DNA of 7,121 nt, from positions 1-7,121 of the forward strand of contig DAHXMQ010000145.1 in NCBI GenBank assembly GCA_027371625.1, written 5' to 3'. Under the pieces are notes generated by a model. It had not been told where the DNA came from. It saw only the letters and a program-made list of their open reading frames with translations, and searched no databases. Both the position numbers and the translations under genes were made by a program. The DNA is from Candidatus Methanoperedentaceae archaeon (GTDB lineage Archaea; Halobacteriota; Methanosarcinia; Methanosarcinales; Methanoperedenaceae). Positions 1-5,301 of the stretch are shown piece after piece. How positions within the stretch are numbered: position 1 is the first letter of the stretch; each line of letters begins with the position of its first letter.

Positions 1-420
1 AGTGAGGAAAATGTTGATGTTAAGCCTAGTTTTAGTTGGAATGAATTTCGGCAAAATAAGTCTAATTTATTTATATGGGAAGCTTTTGTAACATCTTTGT
101 CTAAAGAAAAAACACATCCTAACGATGCAAAAAAGGCTGTAGAAACTTTTTTAGCGTTAGCAAAGTCGGATAAAGTTGAAGAAGGAAATTCTGTTAAAGC
201 AGAAAATGTATATTCATTGGTTGGAGCAGGATTGCTAAGAGCTGGTTTAACAACTAATTCAGAACTAATATCTGAACGATGTATTGTTATTAAAAGTAAA
301 AGTAATAAGGAGCTTCTGGAAGACCTCCATGATCTTACGATAGTCGCAGAACGCCGGTATGAGCCCACGATAACTTTTGAGGGACTCAATGAAAGATTGA
401 GAAAAGATGGGCTCCTTTGA
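1..420 (+). CDS. Unidentified protein, 3' part only, with an antitoxin-like C-terminal tail
   Basis: The frame is open from the first base, so the gene starts outside the window; the TTG at 97 is an internal codon, not a convincing start. About 139 residues are visible. The first ~100 are AT-rich (about 31% GC by hand count over bases 1-300) and I do not recognise the family; notable stretches are NLFIWEAF, HPNDAKKAVETF and a small hydrophobic helix around SLVGAGLLRAGL. From about codon 102 the base composition rises to about 45% GC and the protein becomes ELLEDLHDLTIVAERR followed by YEPTITFEGLNERL and a KDGLL terminus. That tail resembles the C-terminal toxin-binding segment of archaeal RelB/Phd-like antitoxins (recognised from memory, not searched). 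No toxin gene follows; asnB starts 25 bp downstream. The simplest reading is a horizontally acquired frame fused in frame to the end of a disrupted antitoxin gene. A native protein with an unusual tail is the alternative. Confidence 0.55.
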   Translation, partial: SEENVDVKPSFSWNEFRQNKSNLFIWEAFVTSLSKEKTHPNDAKKAVETFLALAKSDKVEEGNSVKAENVYSLVGAGLLRAGLTTNSELISERCIVIKSKSNKELLEDLHDLTIVAERRYEPTITFEGLNERLRKDGLL

Positions 421-445
421 AATTCAATGGTAGTTAAAACCCATC

Positions 446-1801
446 ATGTGCGGCATAGCAGGCGCGGCAGGAAAAGGCTCGGAAGAACTTGTCAAAAAGA
501 TGCTTCAGGCAATCAAGCACAGGGGACCCGATGGCTCAGGCACATATTCAATGGGCGACATCACTCTGGGCAATGTCCTGCTCAAAATAACAGGCGATAG
601 ATGCCAGCCTCTCTCAAATGGCGGCGCGCTGACCTACAACGGGGAGATCTACAATTTCAAGGAGATTGCAGAAAAGCTTCATGTCACAACAGATTCGGAT
701 AGCGAGGCGCTCTTTCATTTGCTCGAAGCAAAAAGCGTGGATGCTGTCCCGAGATTGGATGGTGATTATGCCTTTGCATATATCAGGGATGGAAAGCTGC
801 ATCTTGTACGGGATACTGCCGGAGTAAAACCACTTTTCTATGCCAAGAATGGTGAACTCTTTGCCTTTGCATCGGAAAAAAAGGCGCTTGCTGCAATCGC
901 AATGAATGAGATTCATGCTCTCAAACCCGGACACATGCTCACGTACAGCGCTGGCAATTTCATTGAAAAAAAAGTGACAGGCTTTGCCACAGGCGAACGG
1001 ATAACAGATGAAAACATAGCTTCTCTGGCTTTATTCAATGCAATAGAATGCGCCGTGAAAAAACGCCAATACAAGCCATGCGCCGTTGCATTCTCAGGCG
1101 GGCTTGACAGCTCTCTGATTGCGGCGCTGTGTCCTGAGGCGGAATTGTATGCAGTGGGCATGGAAGGCTCGCATGATATTCAACACACAAAAAAGGCAGC
1201 TAAACTTCTTGGACTTTCTGATAAGCTTCACGCACATGAACTTACAGCAGATGAAGTGGAGGCTGCCATTCCAGATGTAATAAAAGCAATCGTGTCTTCT
1301 GACCCGCTGAAAGTAAGTGTAGCATTGCCTTTATTTTTTGCATCAAAAGCCGCTCACGGCGATGGGATTCGCGTGATGCTTTCAGGTCAGGGCGCGGATG
1401 AACTCTTCGCAGGATATAAGCGATACGAATCCCTGAATGCACATGAGCTTGAATCCGCACTCCGTAAAGACCTTGAGAATATTGCAGAGAATAATCTTGA
1501 GCGGGATGATGCTGCAAGCATGGCGAATGCCGTTGAGCTTCGTGTTCCTTTCCTTGATAAAGAGGTCGTGGAACTGGCTTTACGCACTGCGCCAGAACTT
1601 AAGATACATAATGGGATGCGCAAATACATACTGCGGCTTGCGGCGAGAAAAATCCTGCCCGATGAACTTCTCTTTAAAGCAAAGAAAGCAGCGCAGTACA
1701 GCAGCGGAATTTATTCAGCACTTCTGAAGCTTGCAAAGAAAAACGGATACAGGGGAGAACGGGCTATTGGAAGATATCTTTCTGACAGGTTAAGTTATTA
1801 A
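446..1801 (+). CDS. asnB: Asparagine synthetase (glutamine-hydrolysing), short archaeal type
   Basis: Converts aspartate, glutamine and ATP to asparagine, glutamate, AMP and PPi in the cytoplasm. The start is fixed by MCGIAGA: Cys2 becomes the N-terminal glutaminase nucleophile. The class-II glutaminase domain covers about residues 1-180, with HRGPDG at 25-30, YNGEIYN at 64-70 and the TDSDSE acidic loop around 82-87. The synthetase domain follows, with the PPi loop SGGLDSS at 217-223, [12 protein letters not shown] at 313-324, then [20 protein letters not shown] and the KKAAQYSSG segment. At 451 aa it is about 100 residues shorter than E. coli AsnB, as usual for the archaeal branch. No clear Shine-Dalgarno site precedes it; a weak TATA-like CTTTGAAAT near 413-421 would suit a nearly leaderless mRNA. 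hisI follows after 23 bp and is probably cotranscribed. One oddity: the conserved Arg of the RLSIVD motif is replaced by Leu in NVLLKITG (about residue 45). Activity on substrates other than aspartate cannot be excluded. Confidence 0.92.
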   Translation: MCGIAGAAGKGSEELVKKMLQAIKHRGPDGSGTYSMGDITLGNVLLKITGDRCQPLSNGGALTYNGEIYNFKEIAEKLHVTTDSDSEALFHLLEAKSVDAVPRLDGDYAFAYIRDGKLHLVRDTAGVKPLFYAKNGELFAFASEKKALAAIAMNEIHALKPGHMLTYSAGNFIEKKVTGFATGERITDENIASLALFNAIECAVKKRQYKPCAVAFSGGLDSSLIAALCPEAELYAVGMEGSHDIQHTKKAAKLLGLSDKLHAHELTADEVEAAIPDVIKAIVSSDPLKVSVALPLFFASKAAHGDGIRVMLSGQGADELFAGYKRYESLNAHELESALRKDLENIAENNLERDDAASMANAVELRVPFLDKEVVELALRTAPELKIHNGMRKYILRLAARKILPDELLFKAKKAAQYSSGIYSALLKLAKKNGYRGERAIGRYLSDRLSY

Positions 1802-1824
1802 GATTAGAAACTATCCTGAGAGAT

Positions 1825-2193
1825 ATGAACATAAACGACCTGAAATTCGAAGACGGTCTGATAACAGCCATAGCCCAGGATTACAAAACAGGTGAAGTGC
1901 TCATGGTTGCATTCATGAATAAGGATGCCCTCGAAAAGACTATTAAGACTGGGAGGGCATACTATTGGAGCAGGAGCAGGCGCAAACTCTGGAAAAAAGG
2001 GGAGAGTTCGGGTCATGAGCAGATAGTTCACGATATACTGATTGACTGCGATACCGATGCAGTGCTGCTGAAGGTTGAACAGATAGGCGGCGCCTGTCAT
2101 ACAGGATACAGGTCGTGTTTTTACCGCACGCTCGAAGGAAAGGTAATCGCCGAGAAATTATTTGAACCAGATGAGGTTTACAGGAATAAATAA
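1825..2193 (+). CDS. hisI: Phosphoribosyl-AMP cyclohydrolase
   Basis: Catalyses the third step of histidine biosynthesis, opening the adenine ring of phosphoribosyl-AMP to give ProFAR. At 122 aa it is a stand-alone HisI without the HisE pyrophosphohydrolase domain, the usual archaeal arrangement. Visible signatures are [26 protein letters not shown], the metal-binding DCDTD at residues 74-78, and [11 protein letters not shown]. By family knowledge the Asp residues of DCDTD bind Mg and three cysteines (here Cys75, Cys91 and Cys98) bind the catalytic zinc; all are present, so the enzyme should be active. The ATG at 1825 begins a full-length protein and is preceded by a weak purine-rich GAGAGAT. 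It lies 23 bp after asnB on the same strand with no promoter-like sequence between them, which argues for a shared transcript, although the two enzymes serve different pathways. No other his gene is visible. Confidence 0.96.
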   Translation: MNINDLKFEDGLITAIAQDYKTGEVLMVAFMNKDALEKTIKTGRAYYWSRSRRKLWKKGESSGHEQIVHDILIDCDTDAVLLKVEQIGGACHTGYRSCFYRTLEGKVIAEKLFEPDEVYRNK

Positions 2194-2205
2194 CAAAATC
2201 GATAG

Positions 2206-2214
2206 CTTTAAATG
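2206..2214 (+). promoter_or_regulatory. Archaeal TATA-box candidate
   Basis: CTTTAAATG, preceded by an A-rich stretch (AAAATCGATAG) that could act as a BRE. It sits just after hisI. Transcription would be expected to start about 25 bases downstream, near 2234-2240, giving a leader of roughly 35 bases before the 42-aa reading frame at 2273. Consensus match by eye only. Confidence 0.4.
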
Positions 2215-2245
2215 CTTGCAAGACTCCACATTAATAGGAGACTGA

Positions 2246-2259
2246 CATCCGAGAGGATG
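2246..2259 (+). promoter_or_regulatory. Small GNRA-tetraloop hairpin in a putative 5' leader
   Basis: CATCC and GGATG pair perfectly around the loop GAGA, a GNRA tetraloop. The hairpin lies in the presumed leader between the TATA-like box and the ATG at 2273. A five-pair stem is short and could occur by chance; a role in translation control is only a possibility. Confidence 0.25.
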
Positions 2260-2272
2260 CCATAGATATAAA

Positions 2273-2401
2273 ATGAATAAGAAAATATCGGAAATCCACC
2301 AAAAACGAGCTGTGTTGATAAAAACAGGGGGAAAAAAAGAACATGAAGCGCTTGAAACATGGATGATCGAAGAGTACTTCGTTCCATATCAGGCTTCGTA
2401 G
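2273..2401 (+). CDS. Small hypothetical protein, 42 aa
   Basis: An ATG-started frame of 42 codons plus TAG that I do not recognise. The product is mixed charged and amphipathic (begins MNKKISEIHQ, contains KTGGKKEHEALETW and ends IEEYFVPYQAS), with no signal peptide, membrane segment or metal motif. In its favour are a TATA-like box about 60 bases upstream, protein-like composition, and a start only 12 bases ahead of the next small gene, as in an operon. Against it are the lack of a well-placed Shine-Dalgarno site (GAGAGG lies about 16 bases from the ATG) and the short length. The nearest in-frame stop upstream is at 2243-2245 and no earlier start exists in this frame. It could instead be part of the untranslated leader of the zinc-finger gene. 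Confidence 0.4.
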   Translation: MNKKISEIHQKRAVLIKTGGKKEHEALETWMIEEYFVPYQAS

Positions 2402-2413
2402 TCGGGTGATAGA

Positions 2414-2569
2414 ATGGAGGTAATGGGGGTCTGCAGTATCTGTGGACGTACAGCGAAGTTATTCACATGCATGCTGTGCGGAAGCCTTGTATGTTCACGA
2501 TGCCTCACAAGAGAGGATGTTTGCATTCGCTGCTCGCATGGCAGGGTCTATTCGGCTTCGAGAGCATAG
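2414..2569 (+). CDS. Small zinc-knuckle protein, 51 aa, eight cysteines
   Basis: A very short frame with a strikingly ordered metal-binding pattern: CSIC at residues 7-10, CMLC at 19-22, CSRC at 27-30 and CIRC at 37-40, followed by His42. Four evenly spaced CxxC knuckles should bind two zinc ions, probably in a cross-brace or B-box/HIT-like fold. The general layout (CxxC, T/FTC, CGxxVC, then CxxC and GR) resembles small archaeal zinc-finger proteins of unknown function; this is from memory. The start at 2414 is supported by GGTGAT at 2405-2410, complementary to the 16S 3' end and three bases from the ATG; the second ATG at 2423 is too close to its GGAGGT. The 3' end overlaps the convergent DHH-paralogue gene by 22 bp. 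Possible roles are nucleic-acid or protein binding; nothing in the window decides. Confidence 0.68.
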   Translation: MEVMGVCSICGRTAKLFTCMLCGSLVCSRCLTREDVCIRCSHGRVYSASRA

Positions 2570-3546
2570 AAATAGCGTGAAGATATGGAATCTGTGATGG
2601 ATTTCAGAAGCAGGTTTTTTGATTTCTCATCCTCAGCGACAATGCCAAATACACCAAGAGGTATTGAGATGCTTGCATGGAAAGGCCCGCCCGATACTTC
2701 ACCCCAGTCCTCGAATGCTTTCCTTAGGATATTTTTCATATTAAGCTCCATATTCTCAGACTCTGCATAGATATGGATTTTCGCTGAATCAACGGCAAAC
2801 ACAAGAGCGGTTGAAACCCCTTCGATATCCCGCATGTATCTGCATACTTTAGGAATGGTAGAGGGGTCTTTCACATAACCCACTGTGGTAAAAAGATAGG
2901 CTCCTTTTATGGTTTTATTATCGATTGCACGGGACAAATCCGTGAAGGTTTCAAGCCTTACTGAAGGATGTTCAAGGCTCAGTAGTAACTCTACATCCAC
3001 ATATTTATGGATAAACCAGTATGCTTCGATGTCATCATGCATGAAGTTGGTTGTCAGTGTCTTGGTTTTGTCCCGGATGGCAAAAAGAAGAAGAGTTGCC
3101 AGTTTTTTGTCTATTGCCACGCTGAGTTTCTTTAAATATTCAATCATTATGCTGGATGTGGTTTCGGTGGCTCTTATATCACGGTAGGTGGCGCGTATTC
3201 CTTCTGTTTTGCCAAGGGTATGCCCGATTACTATTATCGGGGTGAATTTTTCACCTGTCAGTTCAGTGGGCAGAAAATCTACAAAAGCAGTCATGTTCCG
3301 TTGCGAGATTTCTTCGGCTTTCACCACATCATCCACAAGTATATTAAGAAGGGTCTTATTCTGGATTGCACCCGTATAGTATATGTCTGCATCCATATTG
3401 TAATACTCTGCGATTCGTTTCAACGCAAGCGAGCTTGCAAGCGAGTCGGAATCAGGGTTGTTCCTCGTGTAGATTGTAAGCCTTTTCCCCGGCGTCAGTA
3501 ATTTCCTAAAAGCCCGCTGCTTCCAGAAAGAAAATCCCTCGAACAT
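2548..3546 (-). CDS. DHH-family phosphoesterase paralogue with degenerate active site (probable pseudoenzyme)
   Basis: A 332-aa protein with the DHH plus DHHA1 layout of NrnA/GdpP-like phosphoesterases, clearly paralogous to the DHH half of the divergent gene at 3619-5115. Shared landmarks in order are NNPDSD (residues 29-34, versus DNPDPD), the YYTG segment near 56-59, LLFAIR (153-158, versus LLYGIK) and IPLGVF (295-300, identical in both). The catalytic positions are mostly lost: the motif-I His is Arg28, the DHH triad reads GHT (108-110), the motif-IV Asp aligns with Lys160, and GGH of DHHA1 is replaced by SGGPFH (285-290). Asp32, Asp34 and Asp90 remain. It lacks the TrkA-N domain of its neighbour. 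Two-metal hydrolysis therefore looks impossible; ligand binding or a regulatory/heterodimer role is inferred. A TATA-like AAACATATATCC on this strand (3582 to 3571) places the transcription start close to the ATG, suggesting a leaderless mRNA. Confidence 0.85.
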   Translation of the reverse strand: MFEGFSFWKQRAFRKLLTPGKRLTIYTRNNPDSDSLASSLALKRIAEYYNMDADIYYTGAIQNKTLLNILVDDVVKAEEISQRNMTAFVDFLPTELTGEKFTPIIVIGHTLGKTEGIRATYRDIRATETTSSIMIEYLKKLSVAIDKKLATLLLFAIRDKTKTLTTNFMHDDIEAYWFIHKYVDVELLLSLEHPSVRLETFTDLSRAIDNKTIKGAYLFTTVGYVKDPSTIPKVCRYMRDIEGVSTALVFAVDSAKIHIYAESENMELNMKNILRKAFEDWGEVSGGPFHASISIPLGVFGIVAEDEKSKNLLLKSITDSISSRYFYALEAE

Positions 3547-3570
3547 TTACGCTTATATTGATATTCTTCT

Positions 3571-3634
3571 GGATATATGTTTGCAGTTACGGTTTGTTCA
3601 GCCAATGTATTTTAATACGTGTTACTTAATATAG
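3571..3634. promoter_or_regulatory. Divergent promoter region between the two DHH paralogues
   Basis: The 72 bp between the divergent starts are AT-rich and hold TATA-like elements in both directions: AAACATATATCC on the minus strand (3582-3571) about 29 bases from the minus-strand ATG, and ATTTTAATAC (about 3609-3618) and CTTAATATAG (3625-3634) on the plus strand. The closeness suggests that the two genes are co-regulated. Consensus matches are by eye. Confidence 0.4.
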
Positions 3635-5115
3635 GGTATACAGGAGGCTTTCATATAGAGGAGAGCGCAAACGATTCAAAACCAGCCAGTATTTATGCTA
3701 TTCTGGGAAGCGGTGGTATAGGACTTGCTCTGGCAAAAGAACTTGAGACAAGGAACAAGAGTATCATCCTCGTTGATATTGATTCTGCAAAAGTGAAAAC
3801 ATTAAAAGAGCAGAACCTGAATGCATTACAGGGCGATATAGGCGACGCTTCAGTTCTTTCAGAACTCGATATAAAAAATATCGAGTCTGTTTTTATAGTG
3901 AGTTCGGACATCGAGGCTAATAGAAAGGCATTAGAAATCATTAAAAAAGTGGCTCCAGATGTACAGATTGTTGCCAGAGCCAATAATTATCAGCAGAAGG
4001 AAGAGCTGGAAGAAGCCGGAGCAGACCTCGTTGTTCTCCCTTCGAATCTTCCTATTAAAGCAATTGCCTCTGCAATCGTGCAGTACATCGAAAGAATCAC
4101 ATCTGTAAAACTTGCCCAGGAATTGAAAAAATTGATAAATACAGTTGGCGAGGGGAAAATGGCAATTGTGGTGCATGACAACCCGGATCCAGATGCAATT
4201 TCAAGCGCCATGGGATTAAAAGAGATCGCCAGCAACGTGGGCGTAAAGGCAGAAATACTGTATAGGGGAAAGATAGGGCATCATGAAAACAAGGCATTTG
4301 TAAACCTGCTTGATATCGAAATGGACAGGTCAAAGGAGTTCTTTGCTTCTGACTATAAGAAAATAGCTCTTATAGAATGTTCGATACCAGGCATAAACAA
4401 CATGCTCCCTCATGATACGAAAATCAGCATCGTGATAGACCATCACCAGACCAATGTTCAAGAGGTGAAGGCAGAATACGTGGACATAAGACCGAATATA
4501 GGCGCAACCGCTACTATAATGACAAAATATCTACAGGAACTTGAGATACCTGTCAAAACAGAGCTTGCCACAGCCCTTTTATACGGCATAAAAGTGGACA
4601 CCAGTGATTTTCGGAGAAACACAGATCCAGAGGATTTAACTGCGGCGGCATACCTATACCCACTTGCGAACCATGACATATTAAGCAGAATAGAAACGCC
4701 TTCAAGATCCACTGAATCGATCGATATTCTCGGTGAAGCCATTAAGAACAGGCGGGTGAAAGGCAGTTATCTCATCTCGAACGTGGGTACGATTGGCGAC
4801 AGGGATGCGCTTGCACAGGCTGCTGATTACCTTCTCACGCTGGAAGGAATAACCACAACGCTTGTATTCGGGCTCGGCGAGGACAGGATATATGTCTCAG
4901 GCAGGAGCAGGGACGATCGCGTGAATATCGGCAAGGTGATGCAGGATGCCTTCGGGGAGGATAAGGCAGGGGGGCATGCCACGCTTGCAGGGGCTCAGAT
5001 TCCTCTTGGCGTGTTCAGCGGCACGAAGGATAAGCAGACGCTGCTGAAGCTTGCGGAGGAGGCAGTGGTGAAGCGATTCCTTTCTGTTGTGGGGATGCAG
5101 AAAGAGACGGATTGA
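3619..5115 (+). CDS. TrkA-N / DHH / DHHA1 fusion phosphoesterase
   Basis: A 498-aa three-part protein. Residues 25-160 form a TrkA-N (RCK_N) Rossmann domain: IYAILGSGGIG with the dinucleotide-binding GSGGIG at 30-35, LVDID ending strand 2 (Asp53/Asp55), QGDIGD at 71-76, and ARANN at 119-123. The DHH domain follows, with HDNPDPD at 186-192, IECSIPG at 252-258, VIDHHQT at 272-278 and GIKVDTSDF at 323-331. The DHHA1 domain carries GGHATLAG at 451-458. DHH-DHHA1 proteins hydrolyse phosphodiester or phosphoanhydride bonds in nanoRNA, pAp or cyclic di-AMP; which one applies here is not readable from sequence. The TrkA-N part probably senses NAD(H) or ATP. Motif II has Glu253 where Asp is usual. No transmembrane segment is present, so it is cytoplasmic. 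The start is uncertain: GTG at 3619 is the only canonical in-frame choice, but AGGAGG at 3642-3647 points to the ATA at 3655. It is divergent from its degenerate paralogue. Confidence 0.87.
   Translation: MLLNIGYTGGFHIEESANDSKPASIYAILGSGGIGLALAKELETRNKSIILVDIDSAKVKTLKEQNLNALQGDIGDASVLSELDIKNIESVFIVSSDIEANRKALEIIKKVAPDVQIVARANNYQQKEELEEAGADLVVLPSNLPIKAIASAIVQYIERITSVKLAQELKKLINTVGEGKMAIVVHDNPDPDAISSAMGLKEIASNVGVKAEILYRGKIGHHENKAFVNLLDIEMDRSKEFFASDYKKIALIECSIPGINNMLPHDTKISIVIDHHQTNVQEVKAEYVDIRPNIGATATIMTKYLQELEIPVKTELATALLYGIKVDTSDFRRNTDPEDLTAAAYLYPLANHDILSRIETPSRSTESIDILGEAIKNRRVKGSYLISNVGTIGDRDALAQAADYLLTLEGITTTLVFGLGEDRIYVSGRSRDDRVNIGKVMQDAFGEDKAGGHATLAGAQIPLGVFSGTKDKQTLLKLAEEAVVKRFLSVVGMQKETD
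3642..3647 (+). promoter_or_regulatory. Strong Shine-Dalgarno site without a canonical start codon
   Basis: AGGAGG lies inside the coding frame if GTG 3619 is the start. Seven bases downstream, in frame, is ATA (3655); no ATG, GTG or TTG is at a suitable distance. Either translation starts at a non-canonical ATA codon or the match is fortuitous. Confidence 0.4.
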
Positions 5116-5120
5116 TTTTT
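5116..5120 (+). terminator. Oligo-T termination tract after the DHH fusion gene
   Basis: TTTTT directly after the TGA stop, with a second TTTTT at 5183-5187. Archaeal RNA polymerase terminates at such tracts without needing a hairpin. Short tracts, so only a weak call. Confidence 0.3.
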
Positions 5121-5146
5121 CCAAGAACCAGCCTTAAAATATTCGC

Positions 5147-5173
5147 CGCAAAAGGCGCAAAGAACGCAAAGCA
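5147..5173. repeat. Three tandem 9-bp units, CGCAAA-type
   Basis: CGCAAAAGG, CGCAAAGAA and CGCAAAGCA stand in exact 9-bp register in the convergent intergenic region. The 9-bp register makes the array open as a 3-residue peptide repeat, which explains the spurious FAFFAPFAAN-like translation on the minus strand. The phrase GGCGCAAAGAACGCAAAG resembles a low-complexity intergenic repeat I recall from many prokaryotic genomes. Confidence 0.55.
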
Positions 5174-5193
5174 GGGAAGCAATTTTTGTAATA

Positions 5194-5228
5194 ACGAACT
5201 CAGGACGAACTCGTACGAACCCTGAGTT
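5194..5228. repeat. Hairpin with nested ACGAAC direct repeats
   Basis: AACTCAGG (5197-5204) and CCTGAGTT (5221-5228) form a perfect 8-bp inverted repeat around a 16-base loop. The element also contains three direct copies of ACGAAC, at 5194, 5205 and 5215, the first two extended to ACGAACTC. It lies between two convergent genes, so a bidirectional terminator or transcript-end stabiliser is possible, but no long T tract follows on the plus strand; the minus side has only CTTTCTTTTAATTT before the stem. Confidence 0.45.
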
Positions 5229-5267
5229 AAATTAAAAGAAAGCCGATTGCGGGGGCACAATAACCTT

Positions 5268-5297
5268 AAAAATCAATGCAAAGAGTACAGTGAAAAA
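5268..5297 (-). terminator. Oligo-T termination tracts after the ligase gene
   Basis: On the minus strand two TTTTT tracts (5297-5293 and 5272-5268) lie just beyond the ligase stop codon, fitting archaeal oligo-T termination. Weak call because of their length. Confidence 0.35.
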
Positions 5298-5301
5298 GTA
5301 T

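Noticed and set aside
97..99. TTG as a start codon for a 107-aa protein
   Set aside because: The same frame is open to base 1 with protein-like sequence (WNEF, NLFIWEAF), and no ribosome site precedes the TTG; the gene simply begins outside the window.
427..445. ATG at 427 as start of a gene overlapping asnB
   Set aside because: It is in another frame, gives an Arg/His-rich nonsense peptide, and asnB itself is unambiguous because of its Cys2.
614..1629. Several minus-strand and alternate-frame open frames across asnB
   Set aside because: They lie fully inside a clear enzyme gene, have no family resemblance and no ribosome sites; they are shadows.
1804..2221. Minus-strand frames opposite hisI
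   Set aside because: hisI has all catalytic motifs; the opposite frames are low-information shadows.
2194..2272. tRNA, box C/D or H/ACA RNA in the gap after hisI
   Set aside because: No cloverleaf, no paired C (RUGAUGA) and D (CUGA) boxes at proper spacing, and no ACA-ended hairpin could be drawn.
5147..5173. Assignment of the window to a Borg-type extrachromosomal element because of the tandem repeat
   Set aside because: Only three imperfect units are present, and the gene content is core metabolism and repair, more like a chromosome; base composition of the main genes also seems too GC-rich for those elements.
5015..5260. Minus-strand 81-aa frame with FAFFAPFAAN sequence
   Set aside because: It is a translation of the 9-bp repeat plus the 3' end of the DHH fusion gene; such peptides are common false calls at this type of repeat.
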